Shown: positions 33,444 to 43,666, counted from the first letter of the stretch. The stretch is 64,000 nucleotides of DNA from Microbacterium flavum (GCF_018717645.1 NZ_JAFLHG010000008.1:109543-173542); one strand, 5' to 3'. A program made the numbers and translations. The notes: a model not told the origin generated them from the letters alone.

Positions 33444-36440
33444 ATGCGCGGAGGACTGGAGCGCTGGAAGCGCGGCGTTGAATCGCACGGGGTGCGGTCA
33501 GCGATCGCCTACGCGCTCGAGGGCACGTGCGACGCGTCGATGCGACTCTCTAACGGCGTTGAAGCGCTCGCCGCCTACAGTGAAACCGAGCAGCGAACGG
33601 TCACGAGGTTCGCGGTCGAAGATGGCGCGATCGAGACCGATCAGCTGTCGAGAGGACAGCTCTGCCAGTGGGTCGATGGCTTCGATCCGCTCACGGGTGA
33701 GCATCGCGGCCGCGTTCTCAGCTCGCCGCAGGCCGATCTGCTGCTCGACGGGACGATCAACGCGCCGAAGTCCTTCAGCCTTGTCGCCCTCATTCATCCG
33801 GAGCTCGCGGTCGAGTTCGAAGCGCTGCAAGATCGCTTGCGTGACCGTGTCATCCGCATCTGGCAACGAGAGCTCAACGCTCGACGTGGCGCCGGCGGGA
33901 AGACCCGAGAGAACATTCGCCGGCTCGAGGTCGTAGAGCTGCAGCACCGTCGCTCGCGGGCGCTCGACCCGCACATCCACCGTCACCTGTGGCTGAGCGT
34001 CAAGGTTCAAGGGGAGGACGGTGCGTGGTCGAACGTCGACTCGCGCGTCGCGATGAAGCTGCACACCCTGATCAACGCCGAGGGCGAGCTTGCCGCCTGC
34101 ACCGACCCGCAATGGGTCGAGGCGCTGGCGCGGCACGGTTACACGATCAACGACGATGGTGAGGTGGCCGAGGTCGCCGCCGCGGTGCGGCCGCTCTCGC
34201 GTCGGTCGAACCAGATCGAAGCGAACCGCGCGATAAAGCTCGCAGCGTGGCGAGCGGACCATCCTGGTCAGGAACCCGATCGCGACATCATCCGTCAGAT
34301 CGATCGGTTCGCGTGGTCGAAGGACCGGCCGACTAAGCCGCAGCGCCTTGACGAGGACGAATGGGAGCAGCTGGTTCGCGACGAGATCGCGGTCATCGAC
34401 CCCGCCCTATTGAGCGAGGTCCCGCACCGACCGGTCGTCGCAACAGCACCAGCCGATCCCGACCCGGACCTCTTCGCGGCTAAGGCGCTCGTCGACGCCG
34501 ACCGACGGTCCGCGTCATCCGGAGGCAGGTTCAGCCTCATCGATGTCCGGGCGGGCGCAACGCGAGCGGTCGCCTCGTCCGGCATCGTGGCGAGTCGTGA
34601 AGACCTCGCGCCTCTGATCGATGACGTCGTTGCGCGCGCAATAAGTGAGGTCGTCGATGTGCTGAGCGTTGACCCCCGCCGCCCGCAGCATGTCAAGGCC
34701 TTTATGACGCCGCAGACCGCTTTGCTCAAGCTCGAGCTCGCGGAGAGGTTCGACAGGCTCAACATCGCGGGCATCAATGTCAGCAACGACGTGCTCGCCC
34801 GCGTCGCCGCCACGACCCTGCCTGGCGTCGACCTCGACCTCGGGCAGATCGAAGCCGCCGCAGCGATCGCGGGCACGAATCGGCTCGTCGCCGTGACCGG
34901 CCCTGCCGGGGCGGGAAAGACCACGATGCTCCGGCTCGCGAACGAGGCGCTTCGGTTGCAGCATCGCCGCATGATCGTCGTCGCGCCGACCAAGAAGGCC
35001 GCTTCGGTCGCAGCCCGCGAGATCGGGGCGAACGCCTCGAGCCTTCACGCACTGCTTGCCGATCACGGCTGGCGTTGGGACTATGACGAGGCCGGTCGCG
35101 AGATGTGGACGCGGCTACGCGTGGGGGAGGTGGACGCCGCGGGCATCGCGTATCTCGGTCCTCGTCGGTGTCCGATCGAGGTCGACGACCGCATCATCGT
35201 GGACGAAGCCGGCATGGTGGACCTGCATACCGCGCGTGCACTCGCGGAGCTCGCCGAAGAGACGGGGGCGCAGGTTGCGATGGTGGGCGATCCTCTTCAA
35301 GCGATGCCCGTGGGGCACTCCGGCGCGATGGCATGCATGGCGCGTCGAAGTGGTGCCGTCGTTGAGATGTCGGCGGTGCACCGCTTCCGTGATGCTGAGT
35401 ACGCAGCACTGACGTTGAGAATGCGCGATCCGGTGTCGCAAGACGCTGCCCTCGAGGTGGCCGAAGAGCTGGCGCAGCGTGGGCAAATGCACGCCGTCAC
35501 CGATCAGCGCATGGCACGAGATCTGATGCTGCACGCGTACTTCGCGGCGGCATCCGCTCGTCAGCGTATCGCGCTCGTCGTGGCTACCAACGACGAAGCC
35601 GACGCGATCAACGACGAGATCCAGCAACGTCGCGTCGACCGTGGAGAGCTTGACCTGCGTGCGATCGCGGTGGGGATGGACGAGCAGCGCATCCTGATCG
35701 GCGACGTCGTCCAGACGCGCCTCAACGACACCGGCGCCGGCGTGGAGAACCGGGCCGTCTGGATCGTGCGCGACATCACCGCCGATGGGATCGAGTTGGT
35801 GAGCACGACCGACAGTGCGGACATCCGACTTGTGGGCATGGACTACACCGCCGAGAATGTGCACCTCTCCTACGCGTCCACGGTCCACGGCATCCAGGGG
35901 GAGACGACCGATGTCTCGATGGTAGGCCCGGGTGTGGATGCCGCCGGCCTGTACGTCGGCATGACGCGTGGTCGCCTGCGCAACGACGCGATCGCTCTCG
36001 TCAAGCCTCATCAGACGGCCGCCGGGGTGATCGCGGACGCAATGATGCGCGGTCTGCCGGAAGTGACGATCGACGACTCGCAAGCCGCTGCGCGCGCCGA
36101 ATTGGGACGCGCGGCGCGCGATCGTGAGCCGGATGATCAGGAGGTCGCAGACCAAATCGACCGACTGATCGCTGAGGCGACCAGCGTGCTGCGAGGGCTC
36201 GACGCCCGCATTGCGAGTCGGGCCGCAACCGCCCACGCTCGGAGAGCCGACGGGTCTCTCGCTGACGAGCTCGGGCGCGAGGTGCGAATAGACCTCGAGG
36301 CCCGCGCTACCGCGGCAGAGCGTCTTGGGGCGTTGCGCGTCGCGCGAGCGGACTCTTCCGCGCGGTCGCAGCTTGACGACGAAGACCAATGGATACCGAC
36401 CGCGGCTGAAGCGCGTCCAACGGCATCCCTTTCCCGGTGA
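33444..36440 (+). CDS. MobF-type relaxase-helicase (TraA/TrwC-like)
   Basis: The 998-residue protein has an N-terminal relaxase domain with LDGTINAPKSFSLVALIHP (the APKS motif) and the three-His metal motif DPHIHRHLWL (His177, 179, 181). A RecD-like helicase follows, with Walker A TGPAGAGKTT near 485 and IIVDEAGMVD. It would nick oriT and unwind the transferred strand. ATG 33444 lies 6 bases after a TAGGAT -10, so the message may be leaderless. The 110 bp upstream (33334-33443) are the natural place for oriT, but I see no clear inverted repeat there. Confidence 0.9.
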   Translation: MRGGLERWKRGVESHGVRSAIAYALEGTCDASMRLSNGVEALAAYSETEQRTVTRFAVEDGAIETDQLSRGQLCQWVDGFDPLTGEHRGRVLSSPQADLLLDGTINAPKSFSLVALIHPELAVEFEALQDRLRDRVIRIWQRELNARRGAGGKTRENIRRLEVVELQHRRSRALDPHIHRHLWLSVKVQGEDGAWSNVDSRVAMKLHTLINAEGELAACTDPQWVEALARHGYTINDDGEVAEVAAAVRPLSRRSNQIEANRAIKLAAWRADHPGQEPDRDIIRQIDRFAWSKDRPTKPQRLDEDEWEQLVRDEIAVIDPALLSEVPHRPVVATAPADPDPDLFAAKALVDADRRSASSGGRFSLIDVRAGATRAVASSGIVASREDLAPLIDDVVARAISEVVDVLSVDPRRPQHVKAFMTPQTALLKLELAERFDRLNIAGINVSNDVLARVAATTLPGVDLDLGQIEAAAAIAGTNRLVAVTGPAGAGKTTMLRLANEALRLQHRRMIVVAPTKKAASVAAREIGANASSLHALLADHGWRWDYDEAGREMWTRLRVGEVDAAGIAYLGPRRCPIEVDDRIIVDEAGMVDLHTARALAELAEETGAQVAMVGDPLQAMPVGHSGAMACMARRSGAVVEMSAVHRFRDAEYAALTLRMRDPVSQDAALEVAEELAQRGQMHAVTDQRMARDLMLHAYFAAASARQRIALVVATNDEADAINDEIQQRRVDRGELDLRAIAVGMDEQRILIGDVVQTRLNDTGAGVENRAVWIVRDITADGIELVSTTDSADIRLVGMDYTAENVHLSYASTVHGIQGETTDVSMVGPGVDAAGLYVGMTRGRLRNDAIALVKPHQTAAGVIADAMMRGLPEVTIDDSQAAARAELGRAARDREPDDQEVADQIDRLIAEATSVLRGLDARIASRAATAHARRADGSLADELGREVRIDLEARATAAERLGALRVARADSSARSQLDDEDQWIPTAAEARPTASLSR

Positions 36441-36477
36441 CCTCGCGACTTCATGCGAGCGCTCGCCGAGACGCAGC

Positions 36478-36513
36478 GGAGCGGGCGAGAGTACGATGAC
36501 TCTCGCCCGCTCC
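36478..36513. terminator. Strong bidirectional terminator
   Basis: A perfect 15-bp inverted repeat (GGAGCGGGCGAGAGT and its complement) with a 6-base loop ACGATG lies between the convergent relaxase and ssb genes. It is the most stable hairpin noticed in this part of the window and would end transcription from both operons. Confidence 0.85.
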
Positions 36514-36526
36514 TGTTCCTGGCGGT

Positions 36527-36967
36527 TCAGCGAGTGATGCCCGAGTCGGCGTACCGCGCCGGCTCTGCTACCGGCCCCGTTGCTGCGGGGCCGTTAGCTT
36601 TTGGGGCGCGGTCCACTCCGACGTTGGTGAACTTGAGCGAAGCGCCCACGTTCTCGGCGACGACGTCGCGGGTCTCGCGCGTGACGCCGGATTCCTTGTC
36701 GGTGTACGAGCCGAACCGCAGATCGCCGGCGACCAGCACGCTGTCCCCCTTGCGGAGCGATGCGGCGACGTGGCTGGCCTGCTGGTTGAAGACCACGACA
36801 CGATGGAAGACGGTGCCGGCGTCTTCCCAGGTGCCGGTCGTCTCGTTGAGACGCCGGTCGTTGACGGCGACGGTGAACCTCGCCCACCGGTTGCCAGCGT
36901 CGGCCTCGCCGTGCTCGGGGTCAGCGGTGAGGTTGCCCTCGAGTGTGACCGGGATTCTGGTTGTCAT
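36527..36967 (-). CDS. ssb: Single-stranded DNA-binding protein
   Basis: ATG at 36967 follows an AGGAACGAGAG site. The 146-residue protein has the SSB OB-fold pattern: VTLEGNLTADPE, NRWARFTVAVNDRR, FHRVVVFNQQASHVAASLRKGD and VLVAGDLRFGSYTD. It has a short C-terminal tail. It is the last gene of the leftward conjugation operon and would coat the transferred strand in donor or recipient. The acidic C-terminal tip of housekeeping SSB is missing, which suggests a plasmid-type paralogue. Confidence 0.88.
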   Translation of the reverse strand: MTTRIPVTLEGNLTADPEHGEADAGNRWARFTVAVNDRRLNETTGTWEDAGTVFHRVVVFNQQASHVAASLRKGDSVLVAGDLRFGSYTDKESGVTRETRDVVAENVGASLKFTNVGVDRAPKANGPAATGPVAEPARYADSGITR

Positions 36968-36983
36968 CTCTCGTTCCTTTCGG

Positions 36984-37469
36984 TCAGGGGCGGCCGGGGC
37001 CGTCCTGGTGAGCATGGGACTGAGTGACCCATGCGGTCCATGCCTGCTCGTCGGTCGCATTCGCCCAGGAGCGTGAGCGGTGTTCCCGGTGCTCGCGCGT
37101 GCATCCGCCGCCCGCGCGCGTGAGGCGGGGGAGCGCGGTCGACAGGTACTGCAGCCACGCGCTTGGGCCCGTCCCGCGATCGGACGGGTCGAACAAAAGC
37201 AGGTGTGCGGAGCGCAGTGCCGCGAGTTCCTCGACGATCTCGCCGTGCCGCCACCAGCAGTCGGGTACGACGCTGACCGGTACGTCGAAGCGCACCGTGA
37301 ACCACTCGACCCATGCGCGCAGTGCGGCCCATTCGACCGGTGCGCGGTCGTCGGTGAGCGTTCTCCAGTCGACGGTGCGGCTCGCATACGAACTCGGCCC
37401 GGGATCGGGGCGACCGGCGGACTGGTGGGCGAGGGCTTGCAGCATCTTCTCGTTCGGGTCATCGCTCAT
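36984..37469 (-). CDS. DUF4913-like conjugation-associated protein
   Basis: ATG 37469 overlaps the stop of the coupling-protein gene (ATGA). The 161-residue product is Trp-rich and has the spacing I associate with DUF4913: LRAWVEWFTVRFDVP, then PDCWWRHGEIVEELAALR, a central PSAWLQYLSTALPRL, and a late CTREHREHRS. The family is found in actinobacterial plasmids and conjugative elements, with unknown function. Co-translation with the coupling protein suggests a role in transfer. Confidence 0.65.
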   Translation of the reverse strand: MSDDPNEKMLQALAHQSAGRPDPGPSSYASRTVDWRTLTDDRAPVEWAALRAWVEWFTVRFDVPVSVVPDCWWRHGEIVEELAALRSAHLLLFDPSDRGTGPSAWLQYLSTALPRLTRAGGGCTREHREHRSRSWANATDEQAWTAWVTQSHAHQDGPGRP

Positions 37470-39280
37470 GCGTCGGTCTCCGTTCGCGCCGGACCCGCAG
37501 TGGGCGGTACCGGGATAGGCGGCGGCATGAATACCGCCCGTTGCTCGCGCTCGGTCGCGGCCTTGCCCGCGCTGACCTCTCGCGCATCGCGCCGGGCATC
37601 CCAGCCGGCGAGGTCGAGCAGCACCGTGCGCTGGTTGCGGTAGGCGAGCAGCCCGATCTCGGGTGGCATCCGTCTGATCTCGTCGACCGACATCAGTGGT
37701 CGGCGTTCGTTGACGAGAGTGGTGTTGTGTCCGGTCTGCTGGGTCGACCACGACCGTTGCCGCCGGCTCGTGTCGCGAACGCCGAGGAGGGCTTCGATGT
37801 CGCGCAGGTGTTCGACGTGGGATGCCCCGCCGAGCACCACCTTCGCGGTCGCCGCCGCCCAGATCGTGTCGGCCTCTGCCCGCGACCACGCGGTCTCAGC
37901 CTGGGACAGGGCCTGCAGCACGACGAGCGTGCAGATGCCGCGACCACCACCATCGGCCATGATGCGGGGCAGGTTCGCCCAGCGGAACATGTTCACGATC
38001 TCGTCGAGGATCAGTCCCAGTGGCAGCCGAAGGCGTGAGCCGGGGGTGGCGAGGGCTTTGGTCCGGGCGTCCTCGACGATGCTGTCGAGCAGGGCGCTGA
38101 TCCATCCGCCCATCGCGGTCGCACCGGCGGCCGACCCGATCAGGTATAGCGTGTTCTCGCCGGCAAAGAACTCGTTGACGTCAAAGATCGCGTCTCCCTC
38201 GCGTGGTTGCAGGCTGTCGCGCACTTGCGGCACTGCGAGCGGTGCGACCGCGTTCTGCACGCCGAACCACATCGAGGAGAGCAGCTTCTCGTCGCCGTTG
38301 ATGGTTGCCGCGAGGCTCTCCGCCCAGCCGGGTGCTCCCGCAGTCCTCAGAAAGGGCACGGCGTTGCGGGCTGCAAACGGGCTCGAGCCCCAGTCGTAGA
38401 TGTCGTCGATCGTGCCGCCGCCGACGGCTGCGGCATGCAGCAGCCGGGCGAGGATGATGCCGGCGGCCTGCGCCCATTCCTCGTTCTGGTTGCTGCGCCC
38501 GAGGGCCGTGCCGGTGATGATCGCCACGCCTCGCTGCATGGCGATGAGCGGGTCGGCGCATCCCGCGATGGGGTCGATGCGGAGCGTGTCACGGATGCCG
38601 GAGAGGCCTTGCGGGTCGAACACGTGGACTGTTCCGCGGCGCGCTCGCATCTGCATGGTCGCGGTGAGGTTGTCGTTGGTGGTCGAGGTCGTGATGAGCG
38701 GCCCGGCCCAGTCGAGGATCGCGGAGATCAGGACGCGGTACCCCTTGCCGGACCGGGGTGGTCCTTCCAGGGTCACGGAGTCCTCGATCGAGACGAACAC
38801 GTCCATGCCGCGCGAGGACCCGACTCGCCAGGCGACGTCGGTTGCTTTCGGATGCATGAGGTCGGGCCGAAGCTGCTTCGCCCGACGGATGGCCGCCTTC
38901 GCGGACAGGTGCGATCGGATGTCGGCGGCTGTCGCGAACCCGGGCCGCATCCGCAGGTCGGCGATGAACCCGCGGTCCGAGTGCCGGTAGCGGCGATACC
39001 AGACGATGAGCGCGAGGCCCGCGCCGACAACGATGAGGACGGCGAGAAGATCGGCCACACGGATCTGCCACACCGGCAGAGTGCACGCGCTGGATGCCTC
39101 GTAGACGTCGGTTCGTCCGGTGAGCGCGAGCCAGAGTCCAGAGAACAGATGGTGAGCGCGCGGTTTGGCGCCGCAGATCCAGATCGTGACGAGTTCGGCG
39201 ATGAACGCGAAGGCGACGCTCAGCACAAATGCGATCGCGATGCCGACCGCAGCGATCTTGCCGAGCACGCCGTCGTTCAT
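37466..39280 (-). CDS. VirD4/TraG-type coupling protein
   Basis: The 604-residue protein has two N-terminal membrane segments (IAAVGIAIAFVLSVAFAFIA and VADLLAVLIVVGAGLALIVW). A hexameric ATPase domain follows with Walker A LEGPPRSGKG and a Walker B-like LGLILDEIVNMFRW, then TLVVLQALSQAE. It recruits the relaxase-DNA complex to the secretion channel. It overlaps the ParA-like gene upstream and the DUF4913-like gene downstream by four bases each. Confidence 0.88.
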   Translation of the reverse strand: MNDGVLGKIAAVGIAIAFVLSVAFAFIAELVTIWICGAKPRAHHLFSGLWLALTGRTDVYEASSACTLPVWQIRVADLLAVLIVVGAGLALIVWYRRYRHSDRGFIADLRMRPGFATAADIRSHLSAKAAIRRAKQLRPDLMHPKATDVAWRVGSSRGMDVFVSIEDSVTLEGPPRSGKGYRVLISAILDWAGPLITTSTTNDNLTATMQMRARRGTVHVFDPQGLSGIRDTLRIDPIAGCADPLIAMQRGVAIITGTALGRSNQNEEWAQAAGIILARLLHAAAVGGGTIDDIYDWGSSPFAARNAVPFLRTAGAPGWAESLAATINGDEKLLSSMWFGVQNAVAPLAVPQVRDSLQPREGDAIFDVNEFFAGENTLYLIGSAAGATAMGGWISALLDSIVEDARTKALATPGSRLRLPLGLILDEIVNMFRWANLPRIMADGGGRGICTLVVLQALSQAETAWSRAEADTIWAAATAKVVLGGASHVEHLRDIEALLGVRDTSRRQRSWSTQQTGHNTTLVNERRPLMSVDEIRRMPPEIGLLAYRNQRTVLLDLAGWDARRDAREVSAGKAATEREQRAVFMPPPIPVPPTAGPARTETDA

Positions 39281-40581
39281 GGCCTCCCTCCCAGTCCTGC
39301 AGCGGCTGCGGCCGCCGCGCGGATCCAGGCCTCGCGTGTGGGCGAGCGCAGGTCGTCGAATCGAAGCGGCCCGCGTTTGAGGACGGGGTCGAAGGGGATG
39401 GTGACGACGTCGCGGACGCGGTCCTCGAATCCGAGGATGATGTCGCGCAACTCGGCCGGTCTGGCGGGCTCGGACTGGGTGACGACGACAATCGCGTTTC
39501 GCGCGAGATCGCGCGACCGTTCGTCACGCGCCTCCAGCGCTTCGAGCAGAAGCGCGGCGGACTCCGCCGACTCGGGTGCGGTCAGGGTGGGAATCACCAA
39601 CTGTGTGCTGTGGTCCACCATGCTGAGCCATCGGTCCGCCGACTCGTCGTTCCCGGAGTCGAAAACGACGAGCCGGTAGTACCTGGCCGCTACGCGCATG
39701 AGCAGCTCGAACTCGACCGAGGTGAGGCGTTGGTCGGTCGCGAGAAGTTCGGGGTTCGAGCGCAGCACGTCGTATCGGTCGACCGACTGGTGGTGCACGT
39801 AGCGGGTGATGTCGGAGACGCCGGCGTCGGCGGAGAGGAGGCCCGGTGCCGCGGGCAGGAGGTCACGGATCGTGGTGTCGTAGAGTCCCGCCTCGGTGCG
39901 CCATCCGAGTGTGCCGCGAGTGTCGTTGTTGTCCCACGCCAGCACGTTGCCCCCGCCATAGCGGCCGAACACGGCGGACAGCATGGCGGTGGTCAACGTC
40001 TTGCCGACGCCGCCCTTGCCATTGACGATCGCGATCGTGCGGCAGCCCGCCCAGTGGCGGGAGACAAGGTGAATACGCTCATGGTGCTCCAACTGCGACG
40101 GTGACGGTTTGATCGCCACGCCCCATGTCGCGAGCAGCGCTCGCCAGCCGCTGAGGTGCTCTTTCGGGTGGATGCTGTCGGGGATGAAGGAAGTCCGCCG
40201 CGCGGCCGGTGCTTGGCCGACGGATGGCGGCGCCTCGTCGATCGGATCCTCCTCAGCGGTTGCCGATAGGGGGATCGGGTAATCGTGCGCGACCTCGACA
40301 GGCTCGGTGCGCACGCGTCGCAGCGCCGAAGCGCCATCATCGACGGGCGAGGACGTGCCGTCCGGCGTGACACGGATGCGGTGGCTGCCGCGGTCGCCCG
40401 ACGTTACGAGTTCCACGGGGGCGCCTGTGCGACGGGCTTCCGCGACCGCGCGCTGCACGATCGCGTGCCGGATATCGGAGCCTTCCTGCGCCGCGAGTTC
40501 CTCGCTGTGCCCGTCCAGAGTGGTGAAGCGCGCCGTCGACCCTTCGACGGTCGCGAAGGCGCGGTGGAGTGTCGTGCTCAT
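39277..40581 (-). CDS. ParA/MinD-like ATPase in the conjugation operon
   Basis: ATG 40581 overlaps the stop of the VirB4-like gene. The 434-residue protein has an N-terminal region of about 190 residues with no recognised fold, and then a deviant Walker A TIAIVNGKGGVGKTLTT of the ParA/MinD class. VLAWDNNDTRGTLGW and YYRLVVFDSGND follow. No ParB gene or parS array lies beside it. Its position between VirB4 and VirD4 genes suggests a role in placing or assembling the transfer machine, as ParA-like VirC1 does in Agrobacterium. Confidence 0.8.
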   Translation of the reverse strand: MSTTLHRAFATVEGSTARFTTLDGHSEELAAQEGSDIRHAIVQRAVAEARRTGAPVELVTSGDRGSHRIRVTPDGTSSPVDDGASALRRVRTEPVEVAHDYPIPLSATAEEDPIDEAPPSVGQAPAARRTSFIPDSIHPKEHLSGWRALLATWGVAIKPSPSQLEHHERIHLVSRHWAGCRTIAIVNGKGGVGKTLTTAMLSAVFGRYGGGNVLAWDNNDTRGTLGWRTEAGLYDTTIRDLLPAAPGLLSADAGVSDITRYVHHQSVDRYDVLRSNPELLATDQRLTSVEFELLMRVAARYYRLVVFDSGNDESADRWLSMVDHSTQLVIPTLTAPESAESAALLLEALEARDERSRDLARNAIVVVTQSEPARPAELRDIILGFEDRVRDVVTIPFDPVLKRGPLRFDDLRSPTREAWIRAAAAAAAGLGGRP

Positions 40582-42176
40582 TTCTGCTCCTCGGGGGAAG
40601 GGGCGGCAAGCCACCCGTCGATATCGGTTTCGACTTCCGTGTCGATCGGCCACAGGGCATCCAGGTCGACGGCGAGGCGGTCGACGAAGTCGTCGCGGTC
40701 GGCGGCGTCGATGGCGTCGTCGGTTTGGAAGAGGTCTCGTTCCCAGTCGGTGCTCGTCGCGAAGCAGTCGACGAGGTATGAGTACTGCCCGACGTATGCG
40801 AGGAACTCACCTTTCCGCAGCTGCCGGGCGAGGTCGGCGTGCGCGGGTGGCAGCTGCAGCCGGTCACGGAGCCCTCGGTACTCCTGTTGGTTCACGCGGA
40901 AGATGAACTTGTTCTCGATGTCGCCGATGATCGAGTAGGCGAGCGCTCGCTCCACCGAGTCGGCCTCACCCACGGCATCCAGGTCGCCGATCTTGTGCAG
41001 GATGACGATGTTGCTGATGCCGTAGTGGCGCGAAAGCTTGAGCCACTGCTGGAACATCTGCAGGGCGGCGAGTGAGGTCATGTCGCGCCACCCCTCTTCG
41101 CGCACGACGTACCGCGTTCGGTGTGCGCCGCGATCGCTGATGACGGCTTGGATCCATGCCGTCGTGCACACCTGCGTCAACTGCGCGGCGAGCTCACCAC
41201 GCGCGAAGAGCTCGCTGGTGTCGGTGACGACGATTGGGGCATCCTGATCGAACTCCACCGTCGATTCGTCTTCGAAGAGGCCGGAGAGGTCGCCGGTCAC
41301 GAACCTCCGCAGCACGAATCGCGGCTGGAGCGCGCCTTCGTTCGCGTGGAACGGCGAGCTGGCGTCGGATGCCAGGGCGCCGAGCTCGTCGTAGACCCCG
41401 CGCAGCGTGGGGTGATCACTCGTCCCCTCGATGCAACGCTCCAGCGCATCGTGGATCGCCGCGTGTTCGACGGCGGTCAGCCGCACTGTGCCGAGCGCCA
41501 TCTCGACGAGGGCGATCAGGGTGGCGATCCGGCGCTGCTTCACCATCTGCTCGTGCTGCTCGTCGCTGGTGCCGGTGCGCCGCGGCCCGCGCGCGAGCGG
41601 ATTCAGGCGAGCGCCGGTGCCGCCACCGAGGCGAATGACCTTGCTGCCGGGGATCGCTTCAGCGACGGTGACCCATTCGCCCTTCGGGTCTGACGGGACG
41701 ACCACCTGGTGGCCGAATGCGATCGAGCGCGTGGCCAGTGTCTTGACCGTTGCTGACTTTCCCGACCGATACGCGCCGAGAACCAGAATGTTGGTCGAGA
41801 ACGCCCCGCGGTCGCTCGTGTCGACGTAAGCCTCCCACGGGGAGAAGTGCCAGAGCGCGTCGGCGTTGAGGTCGACGCCGACGATCGGACCCCGATGTCC
41901 GAGCCCGCCGTCGGCTACAAACGGGTAGATACCGGCGATGTGCTGCGACGTGGCTTGGTGCGGCGGGATCGCAGGTGCCGCAAGGTTCCAGTAGCCGCCC
42001 TCGGCGAGGCCCGGGCCGAACGGACCGGGCACAGCGGACTCTGGAAGTCGGCGATCTCGGCGGCTCGACGACTCGGTGGCCGGAGCGCGTTCGGCGGCGC
42101 GCGCATCCTTGCGCAGCCGGCGGCGCTCGCGGCGGTCGGCGTCGCCGGGCTCGAAGACGACGGTTCGGCGTGACAT
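40578..42176 (-). CDS. VirB4/TraC-like conjugation ATPase
   Basis: ATG 42176 shares a base with the previous stop (TGATG), preferred over GTG 42179. The 532-residue protein has Walker A ILVLGAYRSGKSATVKTLA, followed by VVPSDPKGEWVTVAEAI, and a late RYVVREEGWRDM segment with the conserved E of the Walker B region. It is the AAA+ motor of the type IV secretion channel, and the SCO6880 protein upstream probably supplies the N-terminal VirB3/VirB4-like portion. Confidence 0.85.
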   Translation of the reverse strand: MSRRTVVFEPGDADRRERRRLRKDARAAERAPATESSSRRDRRLPESAVPGPFGPGLAEGGYWNLAAPAIPPHQATSQHIAGIYPFVADGGLGHRGPIVGVDLNADALWHFSPWEAYVDTSDRGAFSTNILVLGAYRSGKSATVKTLATRSIAFGHQVVVPSDPKGEWVTVAEAIPGSKVIRLGGGTGARLNPLARGPRRTGTSDEQHEQMVKQRRIATLIALVEMALGTVRLTAVEHAAIHDALERCIEGTSDHPTLRGVYDELGALASDASSPFHANEGALQPRFVLRRFVTGDLSGLFEDESTVEFDQDAPIVVTDTSELFARGELAAQLTQVCTTAWIQAVISDRGAHRTRYVVREEGWRDMTSLAALQMFQQWLKLSRHYGISNIVILHKIGDLDAVGEADSVERALAYSIIGDIENKFIFRVNQQEYRGLRDRLQLPPAHADLARQLRKGEFLAYVGQYSYLVDCFATSTDWERDLFQTDDAIDAADRDDFVDRLAVDLDALWPIDTEVETDIDGWLAAPSPEEQK

Positions 42177-43666
42177 CACTTCATCCCCAGCCCGAGCGGC
42201 AGCGCGTTGACCATCAGCGCTTCCGCCTGCTGGCAGTAGAGGGTCTGTGCTTCCATTCCCGCGCGAGACAGCGCGTTGCGCATGCCCGCGATCGCCTGGT
42301 CGAGCTCTTCATCGTCGGCGGCGGAGATCGTCAAGTAGGCCCCGTAGCGGTACTCGCCGTGCCCGGCGACAATCTCCTCCTCTTGCCGTTCGAGGGCCTC
42401 CCAGTCCGAGGCATCCGCCGCTGAGCCGTCGGTGCCGCGCTTGGCGCGCAGCTGCTCGTTACCGCGCCAGATCTTCTTCTCGTCGCGGATGCGCTTGAGA
42501 GCCTTCGACACCGGGACTGGCGTCAGCACCAGCGTGAAGATGTGGCTCACCGCCTCCCCACTGACCGGGTGCCGAGCGTAGACGAGCGGCGACAGGAACC
42601 CGATCGGCGCGTCCGATCGCGGCCACTCGTGGATCCACATGGTCGTGTGGATGCCGGAGTCGGTCAGCACGACCGCATTGCGGTGGGCGGGCTCTTCGAG
42701 GTGCATCGGGCCGATCGCCGACGGATCGACACCTTCGAGGTCGCCGACCCGGTTCTGCACGGTCGCCGCGAAGTCGGGGTCGAACGCGATGCGGGCGAGC
42801 GCAGCGATGTCGCGTGGCGCCAGCCACCGGCGCACACGAATCTTCGCCGCCCGCAGCGCATCCGCCAGGTTGGCCGCTTCGATCGCGGCGAGGGCGAGGA
42901 TCGCGTCTTTGCCGCCGCCCAGCGCGCGCAGCTGGGCGCCCTGGCCGATGAGGTCGAGCGTGAAGGTCAGATAGTTGCGGTGCGCGACGGCGAAGCGTTC
43001 CGAGGCATCCATCACTTCGGCGTAGTTCTCGGCGACCGGGGTGTGCGGGTCGAGACCGCGTCGGTGCTGCACGTTCTCGTAGTGGTCGCGCGCGGCGCGG
43101 ATCGTTGTCGGCAGCGTGCGCTCTTGCAGGCTGACGCGCTTGATACCGGGACGCTGAGTGAACGACGCGAGCACGCGCTCCCACTGCTGGGCGAGCTCGA
43201 ACCGTTCGGGCAGGTCATTCATCAGGAATCCCTGCACTTCCAGTTCGGCGGTGACCGATACTGCGTGGTCGCGAGGGTTGTAGGCGGCGGCGAGTCCGTC
43301 GATCTCCCACAGTTGCACCGAGGCGCGAACGCCGGGCAGGTTGAGCGTGCCGGCGAGGTGGGGCTTCTCAGGCCGGTAGGTCTGCTGGGTTGCGCCCGTC
43401 GCGTGGCGTAGTTGCTTCATGGTCCACAGTCCGATCATTCGAGGGGCGGAGATGCCGTGCAGGGTCGTCATCGCGAGGATGCCGAAGGTGAGATAGAGCG
43501 GTGCTCCGTAGAGCAGCCCGAGTGGGCCGAACCGGTTCACGCAGATCAGCACGCACGCCGCGGCGATGCTGATGAACGTGAGCTGCCAGGCATCCATCCC
43601 CATGACGATCCCTTGACGGGAACGGCGGGGAAGGCGCACGGGGCGGGCGTAGTCGTCGAGGCTCAT
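42176..43666 (-). CDS. SCO6880 family conjugation protein
   Basis: The 496-residue protein has two N-terminal membrane helices (AWQLTFISIAAACVLICVN and GLLYGAPLYLTFGILAMTTL). A long cytosolic part resembles the N-terminal half of VirB4, with VQLWEIDGLAAAYN and a repeated SVTAELEVQGFLM pattern. SCO6880-type proteins occur next to VirB4 ATPases in actinobacterial elements. It overlaps the VirB6-like gene upstream by four bases and the ATPase gene by one. Confidence 0.8.
   Translation of the reverse strand: MSLDDYARPVRLPRRSRQGIVMGMDAWQLTFISIAAACVLICVNRFGPLGLLYGAPLYLTFGILAMTTLHGISAPRMIGLWTMKQLRHATGATQQTYRPEKPHLAGTLNLPGVRASVQLWEIDGLAAAYNPRDHAVSVTAELEVQGFLMNDLPERFELAQQWERVLASFTQRPGIKRVSLQERTLPTTIRAARDHYENVQHRRGLDPHTPVAENYAEVMDASERFAVAHRNYLTFTLDLIGQGAQLRALGGGKDAILALAAIEAANLADALRAAKIRVRRWLAPRDIAALARIAFDPDFAATVQNRVGDLEGVDPSAIGPMHLEEPAHRNAVVLTDSGIHTTMWIHEWPRSDAPIGFLSPLVYARHPVSGEAVSHIFTLVLTPVPVSKALKRIRDEKKIWRGNEQLRAKRGTDGSAADASDWEALERQEEEIVAGHGEYRYGAYLTISAADDEELDQAIAGMRNALSRAGMEAQTLYCQQAEALMVNALPLGLGMK

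Noticed and set aside
38207..39679. 490-codon rightward open frame
   Set aside because: Antisense to the coupling protein and ParA-like genes; composition is non-globular.
39277..40581. Plasmid partition system
   Set aside because: A ParA-like ATPase is present, but no ParB gene or parS array lies near it, and it is embedded in a transfer operon.
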